A stretch of DNA of 64,000 nt, taken from contig CAWHHO010000001.1 in assembly GCA_963829135.1 (NCBI GenBank), forward strand, positions 124,001 through 188,000. The letters run 5' to 3'. This DNA comes from Kumtagia sp963829135 (GTDB lineage: Bacteria > Pseudomonadota > Alphaproteobacteria > Rhizobiales > Rhizobiaceae). Both the position numbers and the translations under genes were made by a program. The notes under the pieces are model-generated. The model saw only the letters and a list, made by a program, of their open reading frames with translations. It ran no database searches and had not been told where the DNA came from. Positions 28,251-36,744 of this stretch are shown piece after piece (the stretch's first letter is position 1; each line of letters starts with the position of its first letter).

Positions 28251-28898
28251 ATGAGCCGGCATCATCGGTGGCTCGAAAAGGCCGGGCTTCTGGGCAGACC
28301 TTGGCTCATTCTCGCATCGGCGCCGAAGCCCGTTCTTCCGTCGTCGTTGCCGCCGCGAACCGCGCACGTCTACATCAAATATGCAGGGCATTCCGGAAAG
28401 GAGCGCGGGCTCGCAGATCCCGATCTTATCTTTGTCAACGCGCACCATATCGATCGTCAGACGGCAGGACTCCATTGCCACCGTGTGCTTGCACTGACCT
28501 CGAAGAACCGAAAGGTAATAGCTGACCGTTTTCGGCATCGCATACCTCTTGTTGCGCCGCGAGTGATGCATCTGAGCGACCAGGAGCGCGACCGTATTTG
28601 CACCGGGATCCTGGGAGATGCCTTTCGGGGTGTCGGTCAAATGTCGCGGCCGTCGAACGGAATTGCTTTGATCTGCTACGCCATCATGTTCGGGGTGCCC
28701 AAAATTGTTCTGTCCGGCATGTCACTTACTGATGACGGCCACAACAACCCCAACCGGAAGAAATTCCAGCGTCTCCATAAGGAGGAGGACAAAGCGTCGC
28801 TGGCGCACCTTGCGACGCGCTTCCCGTCGCTGACAACATCCGAGCCAGAATTGTCATCGCTAACCGGCATCCCTCATTTTACCGGTTGGTCGTCGTAA
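28251..28898 (+). CDS. Uncharacterised protein, possible sialyltransferase-like glycosyltransferase
   Basis: A 215-residue protein from MSRHHRWLEKAGLLGRPWLI; the frame is open to 28116. The central segment PSNGIALICYAIMFGVPKIV followed by LSGMSLTDDGH resembles the C-terminal half of GT29/GT42-type sialyltransferase-fold proteins. The end RFPSLTTSEPELSSLTGI fits rhizobial surface-polysaccharide homologues I remember only loosely. No membrane helix is obvious. A role in surface glycan synthesis is a guess from these segments. Confidence 0.5.
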   Translation: MSRHHRWLEKAGLLGRPWLILASAPKPVLPSSLPPRTAHVYIKYAGHSGKERGLADPDLIFVNAHHIDRQTAGLHCHRVLALTSKNRKVIADRFRHRIPLVAPRVMHLSDQERDRICTGILGDAFRGVGQMSRPSNGIALICYAIMFGVPKIVLSGMSLTDDGHNNPNRKKFQRLHKEEDKASLAHLATRFPSLTTSEPELSSLTGIPHFTGWSS

Positions 28899-29009
28899 AC
28901 GGCGTAACCTTGTGGGTTCAATTCTCCGTTGAGAGGGGGCGGCATCTGTTGCGTTTGATCCGCGGTACAAACGGCGCTATTGTTTCAGTCCTGCAGTTAC
29001 GCCGAAGGC

Positions 29010-29546
29010 ATGACCTTGATCCGGACATCGCGCCTGCTGCTACGTCCGTTTCAGGCTGCCGACCTGCCGCAATACGCGGCGGGGAACGCCGATCCGGGCG
29101 TGATGCGCTATTTGGGCGGCCCCATCCATCGCGCGGAGTCGGATCGTCAAGCTTTCGGCGCAAACCGATCGCTCGAATTGATGCGCTATGGCAAGATAGC
29201 CATCGAGCGGCTCGGCGACGGCGCCTTTGTCGGGATGTGCGGGCTTTCATGCGAGCCCTGGTATCCCAACGATCTCGAACTAGGCTGGCGACTATTGCCG
29301 CAACACACCGGGCACGGTTATGCGACCGAGGCTGCACGTGCATGGCTCGGCTACGCTTTCGACGTTCTTGATGTTCCACGCGTCATCTCGATAGCGGATG
29401 TCCCCAATCTCAAGAGCATTGCTGTCATGCAGAGGCTTGGCATGACACGCGATCATACCGCCGACTTGGAAGCTCCCAGCGGAGCGTTTGTCGCCGTTGT
29501 GTACTCGGCTTACCAACCTGCGCGACGCGTCCGCGAGCCGCGCTGA
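29010..29546 (+). CDS. GNAT N-acetyltransferase (RimJ/RimL type)
   Basis: A 178-residue GNAT protein. The N-terminus MTLIRTSRLLLRPFQAADLP is the usual RimJ/RimL beginning, LELGWRLLPQHTGHGYATEA is the acetyl-CoA loop (motif A), and NLKSIAVMQRLGM is motif B. Substrate unknown: protein N-termini, amino acids and antibiotics are all possible for the group. The frame is open ten codons upstream. Confidence 0.85.
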   Translation: MTLIRTSRLLLRPFQAADLPQYAAGNADPGVMRYLGGPIHRAESDRQAFGANRSLELMRYGKIAIERLGDGAFVGMCGLSCEPWYPNDLELGWRLLPQHTGHGYATEAARAWLGYAFDVLDVPRVISIADVPNLKSIAVMQRLGMTRDHTADLEAPSGAFVAVVYSAYQPARRVREPR

Positions 29547-29683
29547 GCGGTCCAGTGACGTATAACGCGACGCCTCAGGTCGCGAGAAGCAGACCGGAAC
29601 CTCCCCGTGAAAGGAACCTGCAAACGTCCGTCAGGCTACAGCTGTCGTCACCGGGCGCCAGACGGCAGGCGGGCTTGTCTTCA

Positions 29684-31426
29684 TCAGTGCGAGTCTTTGG
29701 GCACGGCCTTGCCGCGACTACCCTTCAGGAAGTCGAAGTCGGCGCCGGTGTCTGCGCCTGTGACGTGATCATGGTACAGCTTGGCATAACCGCTTGCAGG
29801 ACAGATGATCGAGCTTTTCCACGCGGCGAGACGCCGCTTAATTTCCGCCTGCGACACATCGAGATGCAATTTTCGATTAGGCACGTCGAGTTCGATGTAG
29901 TCCCCGTCACGCACGATAGCAAGCGGTCCACCGGCGGCAGCCTCCGGGCTGGTGTGAAGGATTACGGTCCCGTATGCGGTGCCGGACATCCGCGCGTCGG
30001 AGATGCGAACCATGTCCGCAATCCCCTTCTTCAGCACCTTCGGCGGCAGCCCCATATTGCCGACCTCAGCCATGCCGGGATAGCCTTTCGGACCGCAGTT
30101 CTTCAGCACCATCACGCAGGTCTCGTCGATGTCCAGGTCTGGATCGCCGATCTTTGCTTTGTAGTCGTCGATATCCTCGAACACCACCGCGCGGCCGCGA
30201 TGCACCATCAAGGACGGAGTCGCCGCGGAAGGCTTGAGGACGGCGCCGCCGGGGGCCAAGTTGCCGCGCAGGACGGCGATGCCGCCTTGGGGGGTCAGCG
30301 CGTTGCGCACCGGGCGGATAACGTCTTCGTTCCAGTTGGTGGCGTCCTTTACCTCGTCCCATTGCGATCGGCCGGAAACCGTAAGCGCGTCCTTGTTCAG
30401 CAGACCGCCTGAGCCAAGCATCTTCAACACGACGGGAAGGCCGCCGGCGTAGAAGAACTCCTCCATCAGAAACTTGCCGGACGGCATCAGGTTGACAATT
30501 GTCGGAACGTCGCGGCCGAGGCGATCCCAATCGTCGAGCGTCAAGTCAATGCCGGCGCGCCCGGCGAGTGCAAGGAGGTGGATCACGGCATTTGTCGAGC
30601 CACCGATCGCGCCGTTGCAGCGGATGGCGTTCTCGAACCCTGCGCGGGTCAGCACATCGGATGGCTTCAAGTCGTCCTTCACCATCTGGACGATGCGCCT
30701 GCCGGTCAGTTGCGCCATGACACGGCGGCGGCTGTCGACGGCCGGTATGGCCGCATTTCCGGACAGCGCCATCCCCAGCGCCTCGGCCATGGAGGCCATC
30801 GTCGAAGCCGTCCCCATGGTGTTGCAAGAACCTGCCGAGCGGCTCATCGCCTGTTCGGCCTCGAGGAAATCGTCCTGGCTCATCGCCCCGGCTTTTATCG
30901 CCTCGGACATCTGCCAAAGGGCAGTTCCGGATCCGACGCGTTCGTTTCGGAACCAGCCGTTCAGCATCGGCCCCCCGCTGACCACGATCGCCGGGATGTC
31001 CACCGAGGCCGCCCCCATCAGCAGCGCTGGCGTGGTCTTGTCGCAACCGGCCATTAGCACCACGCCGTCAAGCGGGTTGGCGCGCAAAGCCTCCTCGACA
31101 TCCATCGAAGCGAGGTTGCGGTACATCATGGCCGTTGGACGAAGAGCGCTCTCGCCGGTCGAAAACACCGGAAACTCCAAGGGCAGTCCGCCGCCTTCGT
31201 AGATGCCGTGCTTCACCCGCTGGGCGAGGTCGCGCAGATGCGCATTGCATGGGGTCAATTCAGACCAGGTGTTGCAAATTCCAATAACCGGGCGTCCATC
31301 GAACAGGTCGGCCGGGATACCTTGGTTTTTCATCCACGAACGATGATAGATGTGGTCTCGGGAGGTACCTCCGAACCATTCCGCGGAGCGCAGCTTGCGC
31401 GGCCATTTCGCCGGTCTGAAAGCCAT
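29684..31426 (-). CDS. araC-like dehydratase: IlvD/Edd-family sugar-acid dehydratase, L-arabinonate dehydratase type
   Basis: A 580-residue [2Fe-2S] dehydratase. Cluster cysteines lie in GICNTWSELTPCN (near 53-65) and VLMAGCDKTTPALLMGA (near 124), the third in SRSAGSCNTMGTASTM. The sequence is of the sugar-acid dehydratase branch, not of IlvD for branched-chain amino acids, and most like L-arabinonate dehydratase. It would give 2-keto-3-deoxy-L-arabonate in the cytosol. The arabinofuranosidase operon just beyond the LysR gene supports arabinose. Start MAFRPAKWPRKLRS follows GAGGAA. Galactonate or fuconate specificity is possible. Confidence 0.82.
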   Translation of the reverse strand: MAFRPAKWPRKLRSAEWFGGTSRDHIYHRSWMKNQGIPADLFDGRPVIGICNTWSELTPCNAHLRDLAQRVKHGIYEGGGLPLEFPVFSTGESALRPTAMMYRNLASMDVEEALRANPLDGVVLMAGCDKTTPALLMGAASVDIPAIVVSGGPMLNGWFRNERVGSGTALWQMSEAIKAGAMSQDDFLEAEQAMSRSAGSCNTMGTASTMASMAEALGMALSGNAAIPAVDSRRRVMAQLTGRRIVQMVKDDLKPSDVLTRAGFENAIRCNGAIGGSTNAVIHLLALAGRAGIDLTLDDWDRLGRDVPTIVNLMPSGKFLMEEFFYAGGLPVVLKMLGSGGLLNKDALTVSGRSQWDEVKDATNWNEDVIRPVRNALTPQGGIAVLRGNLAPGGAVLKPSAATPSLMVHRGRAVVFEDIDDYKAKIGDPDLDIDETCVMVLKNCGPKGYPGMAEVGNMGLPPKVLKKGIADMVRISDARMSGTAYGTVILHTSPEAAAGGPLAIVRDGDYIELDVPNRKLHLDVSQAEIKRRLAAWKSSIICPASGYAKLYHDHVTGADTGADFDFLKGSRGKAVPKDSH

Positions 31427-31536
31427 GGCGTTCCTCGAATCCGCTGCCCTTGCAGATCCCGCGTGCAACCAGCGGAGATCCGGCGGTCTATTGTTTTGAC
31501 GGCAGGAAACGGGAATAAGGCCATAACAGTCAAATC

Positions 31537-31548
31537 ATCTATATAGAT
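31537..31548. promoter_or_regulatory. Palindrome in the dehydratase/LysR divergent promoter
   Basis: ATCTATATAGAT is a perfect 12-bp palindrome between the dehydratase (start 31426, leftward) and the LysR gene (start 31609, rightward). It fits the ATC-N-GAT layout of LysR-type sites. The adjoining TCAAATCAT (31530-31538) recurs upstream of the arabinofuranosidase gene at 38335. Binding by the neighbouring LysR protein is inferred. Confidence 0.45.
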
Positions 31549-31608
31549 TTTTGGATATCAAATGCGGTATGTCCAGGATAGCCGCGTATCATTACCGTGG
31601 GTTCGCCG

Positions 31609-32541
31609 ATGCAACCGCACTATTTGAAGCTAAGCCAGCTGCGCTTTGTCGACGCGCTCAAGCGGCGGGGAAAACTCGCTCTTGCCGCCGAGGATATGCA
31701 CATCTCCCAACCGGCGGCTTCGCGTACGCTGGCCGAGATCGAGGCGCTGGTTGGCCAGCAGATTTGTGTGCGTCATGCACATGGCCTGACCTTCAACGAG
31801 TTCGGTGATGTGCTGGCGGCGCGCGCTCGGCGCATAGCGGCAGAAATGGAGAAGCTTGGGCGCGACATTTCGGAAGTTGCCGACGGGAGTCGCGGACGGG
31901 TACGCATCGGCACCGTGACAGCGCCGGCCATCGCTTATGCCCTGCCAGCTTCGCTCGCGCTTCGTGCCATCGCTCCGCATGTCCAGCTTCAGATGGATGT
32001 CGAGCCTAGCGTCTCACTCATGCAGCGAATGCGCGCCGGCGAATACGATTTCGTGCTGGGCAGGCTTTCGGCGGCGGACGACCCGACGCAGTATGACGTC
32101 CGCCGCATTGGCGAGGAACAACTTGATTTGCTGGTGCGTCGCGGCCATCCCTTGGCGGGCCGCCGAAACCTGAGCTTCGCCGATATGAGCACGTTCGACT
32201 GGGTCAGCCAGCCGGTGGGTTCGCCGATCTGGTCGGCCTTGGTCGAAGCATTCTCCGGGGAGGGTGCAGACTTTCCGGAGCGCATCACCTATTCGGCGTC
32301 GGTGCTGTTGACGTTGGCAACCGTTTCGCGCACCAACTCCATCGCGCCCTTCGCGCGCGAGGTGGCTCACCTTTTGGTCAGCGAGGACGTCAACGCCAAT
32401 GTTGTAGCCTTGGACACGAGACGCCGGGCAGTGGTGCCGGCGTTTAACGTCATCCTTGCCAAGGGTGCGCTCCTTTCGCCGCTTGCCAAGCGCTTTCTCG
32501 AACTGATCGAGGCGGAGATAGCCGCCGCCGCTATCCCTTGA
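31609..32541 (+). CDS. LysR-family transcriptional regulator
   Basis: A 310-residue LysR protein. The winged HTH (about 5-65; LSQLRFVDALKRRGKLALAA, ISQPAASRTLAEIEALVG) precedes the periplasmic-binding-like effector domain (about 92-300; GRVRIGTVTAPAIAYALPAS). It resembles the GbpR-type regulators of sugar-binding-protein genes in agrobacteria. It is divergent from the sugar-acid dehydratase and overlaps the tail of the ABC permease gene by 11 bp, so arabinose-linked control of both sides is the natural inference. Confidence 0.88.
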   Translation: MQPHYLKLSQLRFVDALKRRGKLALAAEDMHISQPAASRTLAEIEALVGQQICVRHAHGLTFNEFGDVLAARARRIAAEMEKLGRDISEVADGSRGRVRIGTVTAPAIAYALPASLALRAIAPHVQLQMDVEPSVSLMQRMRAGEYDFVLGRLSAADDPTQYDVRRIGEEQLDLLVRRGHPLAGRRNLSFADMSTFDWVSQPVGSPIWSALVEAFSGEGADFPERITYSASVLLTLATVSRTNSIAPFAREVAHLLVSEDVNANVVALDTRRRAVVPAFNVILAKGALLSPLAKRFLELIEAEIAAAAIP

Positions 32542-33352
32542 TGCCGGAGGAGATCATCACCGCTTCGGTGACGCGCTTCTGGAAGATGAGATATGCAACG
32601 GCCACCGGCGCAGCGGCCAGCACCGAGATCGCCATCACGCGGGCGTAAAATACTCCGAAGGCGTCGTTGACCTGCGTGATGCCGACGGGGATCGTCATTT
32701 GGTTTTCCGACGTGACGACGAGGAAGGGCCAGAAGAATTCGTTCCAGGCGCCAATGAAGGTGACGATCGCTAGCGCGGTGGTTATGCCCCAGTTCAGCGG
32801 CAGGTAGACTTTGAACAGCAGGGTGAACTCGCCCCCGCCGTCCAGCACAGCAGCCTCGCGCAGCTCCTTCGGCACGGCGTCGAAGAACTGCTTGTAGACG
32901 ACGATCACCACCGGCACGATGAGCTGCGGCAGGATGATGCCGGGCCAGCTGTTGACGATGCCAAGATCGTTGGACAACACAAACTGCGAGACATAAAGCG
33001 CCTGGATTGGCACCATGAAGCTCATCAGGATGATAGCGTAGAGCAGCCTTCGGCCCGGAAATTTGATCTGCGACAGGGCATAGGCGCACATCATGCCAAG
33101 TGCCAGGACGACGAGGGTGATGATGACGGCGGTGCCGACCGAGTTGAAATACCAGCGGATGATGTTGGTGTTGCGAAGGACGTCGATATAGGCGGTGAGG
33201 TTGAATTCGTCGGCCACCAATCCACTACCGGCGACCACTCTGTCTTCCGAACGGATAGATGTCGTGATCGCCCAGTAGAGGGGAAACATCCAGATTGCCG
33301 CGCAGAGAAGCGCAAACGCCTTGAAGGCCCAGTCGAGTCGTTTTGACATCAT
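32531..33352 (-). CDS. Sugar ABC permease, MalG type
   Basis: A 273-residue inner-membrane permease with six helices (FKAFALLCAAIWMFPLYWAI first). The EAA coupling loop reads ELREAAVLDGGGEFTLLFKV, with the following Pro-rich YLPLNWG. It overlaps the MalF-type gene (ATG within its TGA). Last gene of the arabinofuranosidase-importer operon. Confidence 0.9.
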   Translation of the reverse strand: MMSKRLDWAFKAFALLCAAIWMFPLYWAITTSIRSEDRVVAGSGLVADEFNLTAYIDVLRNTNIIRWYFNSVGTAVIITLVVLALGMMCAYALSQIKFPGRRLLYAIILMSFMVPIQALYVSQFVLSNDLGIVNSWPGIILPQLIVPVVIVVYKQFFDAVPKELREAAVLDGGGEFTLLFKVYLPLNWGITTALAIVTFIGAWNEFFWPFLVVTSENQMTIPVGITQVNDAFGVFYARVMAISVLAAAPVAVAYLIFQKRVTEAVMISSGIKG

Positions 33353-34236
33353 TGCCGGTGCCCCACGAGACGGAGCACCTGATACTGGAGAACCGAAACG
33401 ACCACGATAAGGACGAACAGCACGACCGCGATCGACGCCGCGTATCCCCCATGGTTCAACTGGAATGCCTCGCGGTAGACCTGCATCAGGAGGACATAGG
33501 ACGAGTTGAACGGCCCTCCCTTGGACAGCAGATACACCTGGTCATAAATCTTCAGCTGCAAGATGAGTTGCAGCGTCAAAACCAACGCGGTTATCGGCCA
33601 AAGCAGCGGCCAGGTAACGCGCTGGAACCGCTGGAAAGCGGTGGCGCCGTCGAGTGTAGCCGCTTCATAGAGATCCGTGGGAATGTTGCGCAGCCCTGCA
33701 AGGAAAAGCAACACGTTGAAGCCGTTCGTCCACCAGACGGTGACCAGCGCGATCATCGGCATGACCCAATGCGGGTCCTTGAAGACGGCGACCTGCTTGC
33801 CCGCGATCATGCTGATGGGTTTCTGCAGAATCCCGTACTGGAAGTCGAGCATCCACGCCCAAATTTGCGTCACGACGGATACCGGCAGGATGTAAGGGAA
33901 GAAGAATAAAACCATGATCATTGCCTGCCATCGGCCGGAAAGGCGGTTGATCATCATGGCGATGCCAAGCGCAATCGCGGTGGTCGGGATGACGGTCAGC
34001 AGGATGAAATAGCCATTGTTCCACACCGATGTGTAGAACAGGCGGTCACCCAGAAGACGCGCATAATTGTCTAGCCCGATAAAGTTTCCCTCGCCGATCA
34101 AGGGGGCGTCGGTGAAGCTTAGACGGAAGAGCGTGAAGGCGGGATAGGCAAAAAACACCAGGAAAGTCACGCAGAACGGCGTGATCAACGCCAGGGCGGT
34201 GAGGTTGGCTTTTCGCCGCTTGGATTGAAGAGACAT
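33349..34236 (-). CDS. Sugar ABC permease, MalF type
   Basis: A 295-residue permease with six helices (LTALALITPFCVTFLVFFAY first). EAA loop: DLYEAATLDGATAFQRFQRV followed by TWPLLWP. Together with the MalG-type protein it forms the channel. It follows the solute-binding gene after an 82-bp gap that holds a strong hairpin. Confidence 0.9.
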   Translation of the reverse strand: MSLQSKRRKANLTALALITPFCVTFLVFFAYPAFTLFRLSFTDAPLIGEGNFIGLDNYARLLGDRLFYTSVWNNGYFILLTVIPTTAIALGIAMMINRLSGRWQAMIMVLFFFPYILPVSVVTQIWAWMLDFQYGILQKPISMIAGKQVAVFKDPHWVMPMIALVTVWWTNGFNVLLFLAGLRNIPTDLYEAATLDGATAFQRFQRVTWPLLWPITALVLTLQLILQLKIYDQVYLLSKGGPFNSSYVLLMQVYREAFQLNHGGYAASIAVVLFVLIVVVSVLQYQVLRLVGHRQ

Positions 34237-34266
34237 TTTTCCTGGCCTCGCTTGCCGTCGTTTCGA

Positions 34267-34305
34267 CGCTCAACGCCACACCGGGTTACGGCGTGGCGTT
34301 GAGCG
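34267..34305 (-). repeat. Intercistronic hairpin after the solute-binding gene
   Basis: CGCTCAACGCCAC (34267-34279) and GTGGCGTTGAGCG (34293-34305) are perfect 13-bp inverted repeats around a 13-nt loop. It sits between the binding-protein gene and the permeases. No T run follows, so it more likely protects the upstream mRNA and raises binding-protein output over permease, as in malE-malF type operons. Confidence 0.65.
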
Positions 34306-34318
34306 CGAGTGACGATGC

Positions 34319-35590
34319 CTATTTGAGCATGCCCTGCAGCGATGACTTCATTTCGGCAACGGCATCAGCCGGAGTAAGCTGCCCATGAACAGCGGGGGCG
34401 ATGAAGTTGTCGACAGCGTCGTAGACCGGCGAGGCGACGCCGGCGATGGTGCTGCGAGGATCGAACACGGCGTGGCCGGCCAACGGCGCGTAGGTCGCGT
34501 TGGGCTGCATTGCCTGATACTCGGCGCTCTCGACGGTTGGCTTATACGCCGGGATGTGACCAGCGTCGGCCCAGGCCAGCGAATTCTTCTCGAACCAACC
34601 AATTATCGTGAGCGCGGCCTTGCGCATTTCCGGGTCTTCGCTCTTGTTTGCCGGGATGGCAAATGCGTGCGAATCCGCCCAGGTGGCGGGCTGGTCGAGC
34701 AGTTGCGGAATTTCCACCGCGCCCCATTCGAAGCCAAGCTTGTTGGCGGTGCTCAGGTCCTTGAATGTCGGGACCTCCCATACGCCGTTGATGTGAATTG
34801 CCGCGTCACCGGCGCTGAACAACGCGACCGAGGCTTCATATTCGGTCTGCTCTGGAATCAAGTCCTTCGAGCGCCAGTCAGCCATGATCTCGATGGCCTT
34901 CTGCGCCTTGGCAGCATTGTCGCCGGCCAGCACTTCGCCGTTGGTGATGAACTCGCCGCCCATCTGGGAGAACAGCGTATAGAATACACGCCATGTGCCG
35001 CCGCCACCGACCGTCTGGTAGGAAAGTGGGACCTTGACGCCCTTTTCCTTGGCCTTGGCGAGAACGGCATTGAACTCCTCAAGGTTCTTGACGGTGAAAT
35101 TGCCCTTGTCGTCAAGCGCGCCGGTGCCCTCGAGTGCCTTCTTGTTGTAATAAGCAACGATGGCGTGGATGTCGAAAGGTACTGCGTACAGTTTGCCATC
35201 GTCCGAACTTGCTGCTTTTATCGCAGCTTCGGGAAAGTCGGCCTTGGTTATGCCTGCCGCCGTCAAATCGGCATCGGTGATCTCCGAGAGACTGCCTTCC
35301 GTCAATGCCAGAGGCAGGCGCGACAGATGGTAGGTCATGATGTCCGGCCCTTCGCCGACGCCGACCGCGGTGCGGACCTTGGTATAGTATGGCGTACCCC
35401 ATTCCAACGTTGTCGCCTTGATCTGGATGTCTGGGTGTTCGGCGTTGAACTTCTGGATCAGCGCCTTCATGCGCACGCCGTCGCCGCCGCCTAGAAAATC
35501 CCACCATTCGACATCGACGGCCAGCGCCTGGCTTGACAAAGCACCCAGCATCGCGGCCGAAAGAAAAAGGTTTTTCAATAACTTGTTCAT
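34319..35590 (-). CDS. Sugar ABC solute-binding protein (family 1)
   Basis: A 423-residue periplasmic protein with a signal peptide (MNKLLKNLFLSAAMLGALSS, cleavage near SQALA). The mature part starts VDVEWWDFLGGGDGVRMKAL, typical of family-1 oligosaccharide binders. GDAAIHINGVWEVPTFKDLS is the conserved late segment. Genomic partners (GH51 arabinofuranosidase, MsmK-type ATPase) point to arabino-oligosaccharides or arabinosides. Start follows GGGAGTG. Confidence 0.9.
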   Translation of the reverse strand: MNKLLKNLFLSAAMLGALSSQALAVDVEWWDFLGGGDGVRMKALIQKFNAEHPDIQIKATTLEWGTPYYTKVRTAVGVGEGPDIMTYHLSRLPLALTEGSLSEITDADLTAAGITKADFPEAAIKAASSDDGKLYAVPFDIHAIVAYYNKKALEGTGALDDKGNFTVKNLEEFNAVLAKAKEKGVKVPLSYQTVGGGGTWRVFYTLFSQMGGEFITNGEVLAGDNAAKAQKAIEIMADWRSKDLIPEQTEYEASVALFSAGDAAIHINGVWEVPTFKDLSTANKLGFEWGAVEIPQLLDQPATWADSHAFAIPANKSEDPEMRKAALTIIGWFEKNSLAWADAGHIPAYKPTVESAEYQAMQPNATYAPLAGHAVFDPRSTIAGVASPVYDAVDNFIAPAVHGQLTPADAVAEMKSSLQGMLK

Positions 35591-35622
35591 GATTCACTCC
35601 CTGTTTTGCTTTTTTGCTACGC

Positions 35623-36714
35623 TCAACGAAGCCTCGACCCTCCCGGATCGAAGGCGAGAACCTTTTCGGGTGCGGCCACCAGCTTGATCGTGGAGTTGAG
35701 GTGGTCTGCGCGCGCGCCGCGCCGCTCGGACACCACGGCGGCGCCGGAGGTCAGCTGGCCGTAGAGATAGGAGACGCCGCCCAAATCCTCGGCAACGTCG
35801 ACCTTCACGGAAATGCCCGACTCGGAAGCTGTTGCGACCTCGAAATGCTCAGGACGAATGCCGACGACGATCGGGGTGCCGTCGGCAACCTTCTGGTTCA
35901 TTGCGACAGAGAGCGGAAAATCATCCGTGCCGTTCAGCTTGACGCTGACGCTCGCGCCCTGCTGGCCCACAACGACGCCATCGAAGAAGTTCATGGCTGG
36001 TGAGCCGATGAAGCCGGCCACGAACCGGTTATCCGGATCGTCGTAGAGATCGAGCGGCCGCCCCGACTGCATCACGACACCGCCGCGCAGCACGAAGATC
36101 TTGTCTGCCAGGGTCATCGCCTCTACTTGGTCGTGCGTTACATAGATCATCGTCGCGCCGAGCTTCTTGTGCAGGCGCGAAAGCTCGAGACGCATCTGTA
36201 CGCGCAGCTCGGCATCGAGGTTTGAGAGGGGTTCATCGAACAGGAAGACCTCCGGTTGACGAACGATCGCACGTCCGATGGCGACGCGCTGGCGCTGCCC
36301 GCCGGACAGTTGCGACGGCTTCTTTTCCAACTGGTCGTCCAGCCGTAGAATCCTGGCCGCAGCCTGAACCTTTTCATCGATCTCAGCCTTTGGCCGCTTC
36401 CCCAGACGCAGGCTGAACGCCATGTTTTCGTAAACGGTCAGGTGTGGATAGAGCGCGTAGGATTGGAACACCATGGCGACGCCGCGCTTGGCAGGTTCTT
36501 CTTCGGTGACATCCCGGGTTCCGATCGCTATCTTACCAGCCGTGGTATCTTCCAGACCGGCGACCATGCGCAGCAAAGTTGATTTGCCGCAACCCGAGGG
36601 ACCGACGAACACCGCGAAATCCCCGCGATCGATCTCCATCGAGACGCCCTTGATGATCTCGACGGCACCGAAATTCTTGCGGACACCTGTTAGTTTTACG
36701 CCGTTGGTTTTCAC
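35623..36714 (-). CDS. Sugar ABC ATP-binding protein, UgpC/MsmK type
   Basis: A 363-residue ATPase. Walker A GPSGCGKST near 38, signature LSGGQRQRVAIGRAIV near 135, Walker B VFLFDEPLSNLDA, H-loop VTHDQVEAM. A C-terminal TOBE/OB regulatory domain (about 240-360; VVVGIRPEHFEVATASESGI) is present. The GTG start follows GGAGGAG. It energises the MalFG-type permease of the same operon; such ATPases can serve several importers. Confidence 0.92.
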   Translation of the reverse strand: MKTNGVKLTGVRKNFGAVEIIKGVSMEIDRGDFAVFVGPSGCGKSTLLRMVAGLEDTTAGKIAIGTRDVTEEEPAKRGVAMVFQSYALYPHLTVYENMAFSLRLGKRPKAEIDEKVQAAARILRLDDQLEKKPSQLSGGQRQRVAIGRAIVRQPEVFLFDEPLSNLDAELRVQMRLELSRLHKKLGATMIYVTHDQVEAMTLADKIFVLRGGVVMQSGRPLDLYDDPDNRFVAGFIGSPAMNFFDGVVVGQQGASVSVKLNGTDDFPLSVAMNQKVADGTPIVVGIRPEHFEVATASESGISVKVDVAEDLGGVSYLYGQLTSGAAVVSERRGARADHLNSTIKLVAAPEKVLAFDPGGSRLR

Positions 36715-36744
36715 GGTCGGTCTCCTCCCAGCCGCGACTGAAGG

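Noticed and set aside
34385..35494. A 369-residue frame opposite the sugar-binding protein gene
   Set aside because: Antisense shadow of a clear solute-binding gene.
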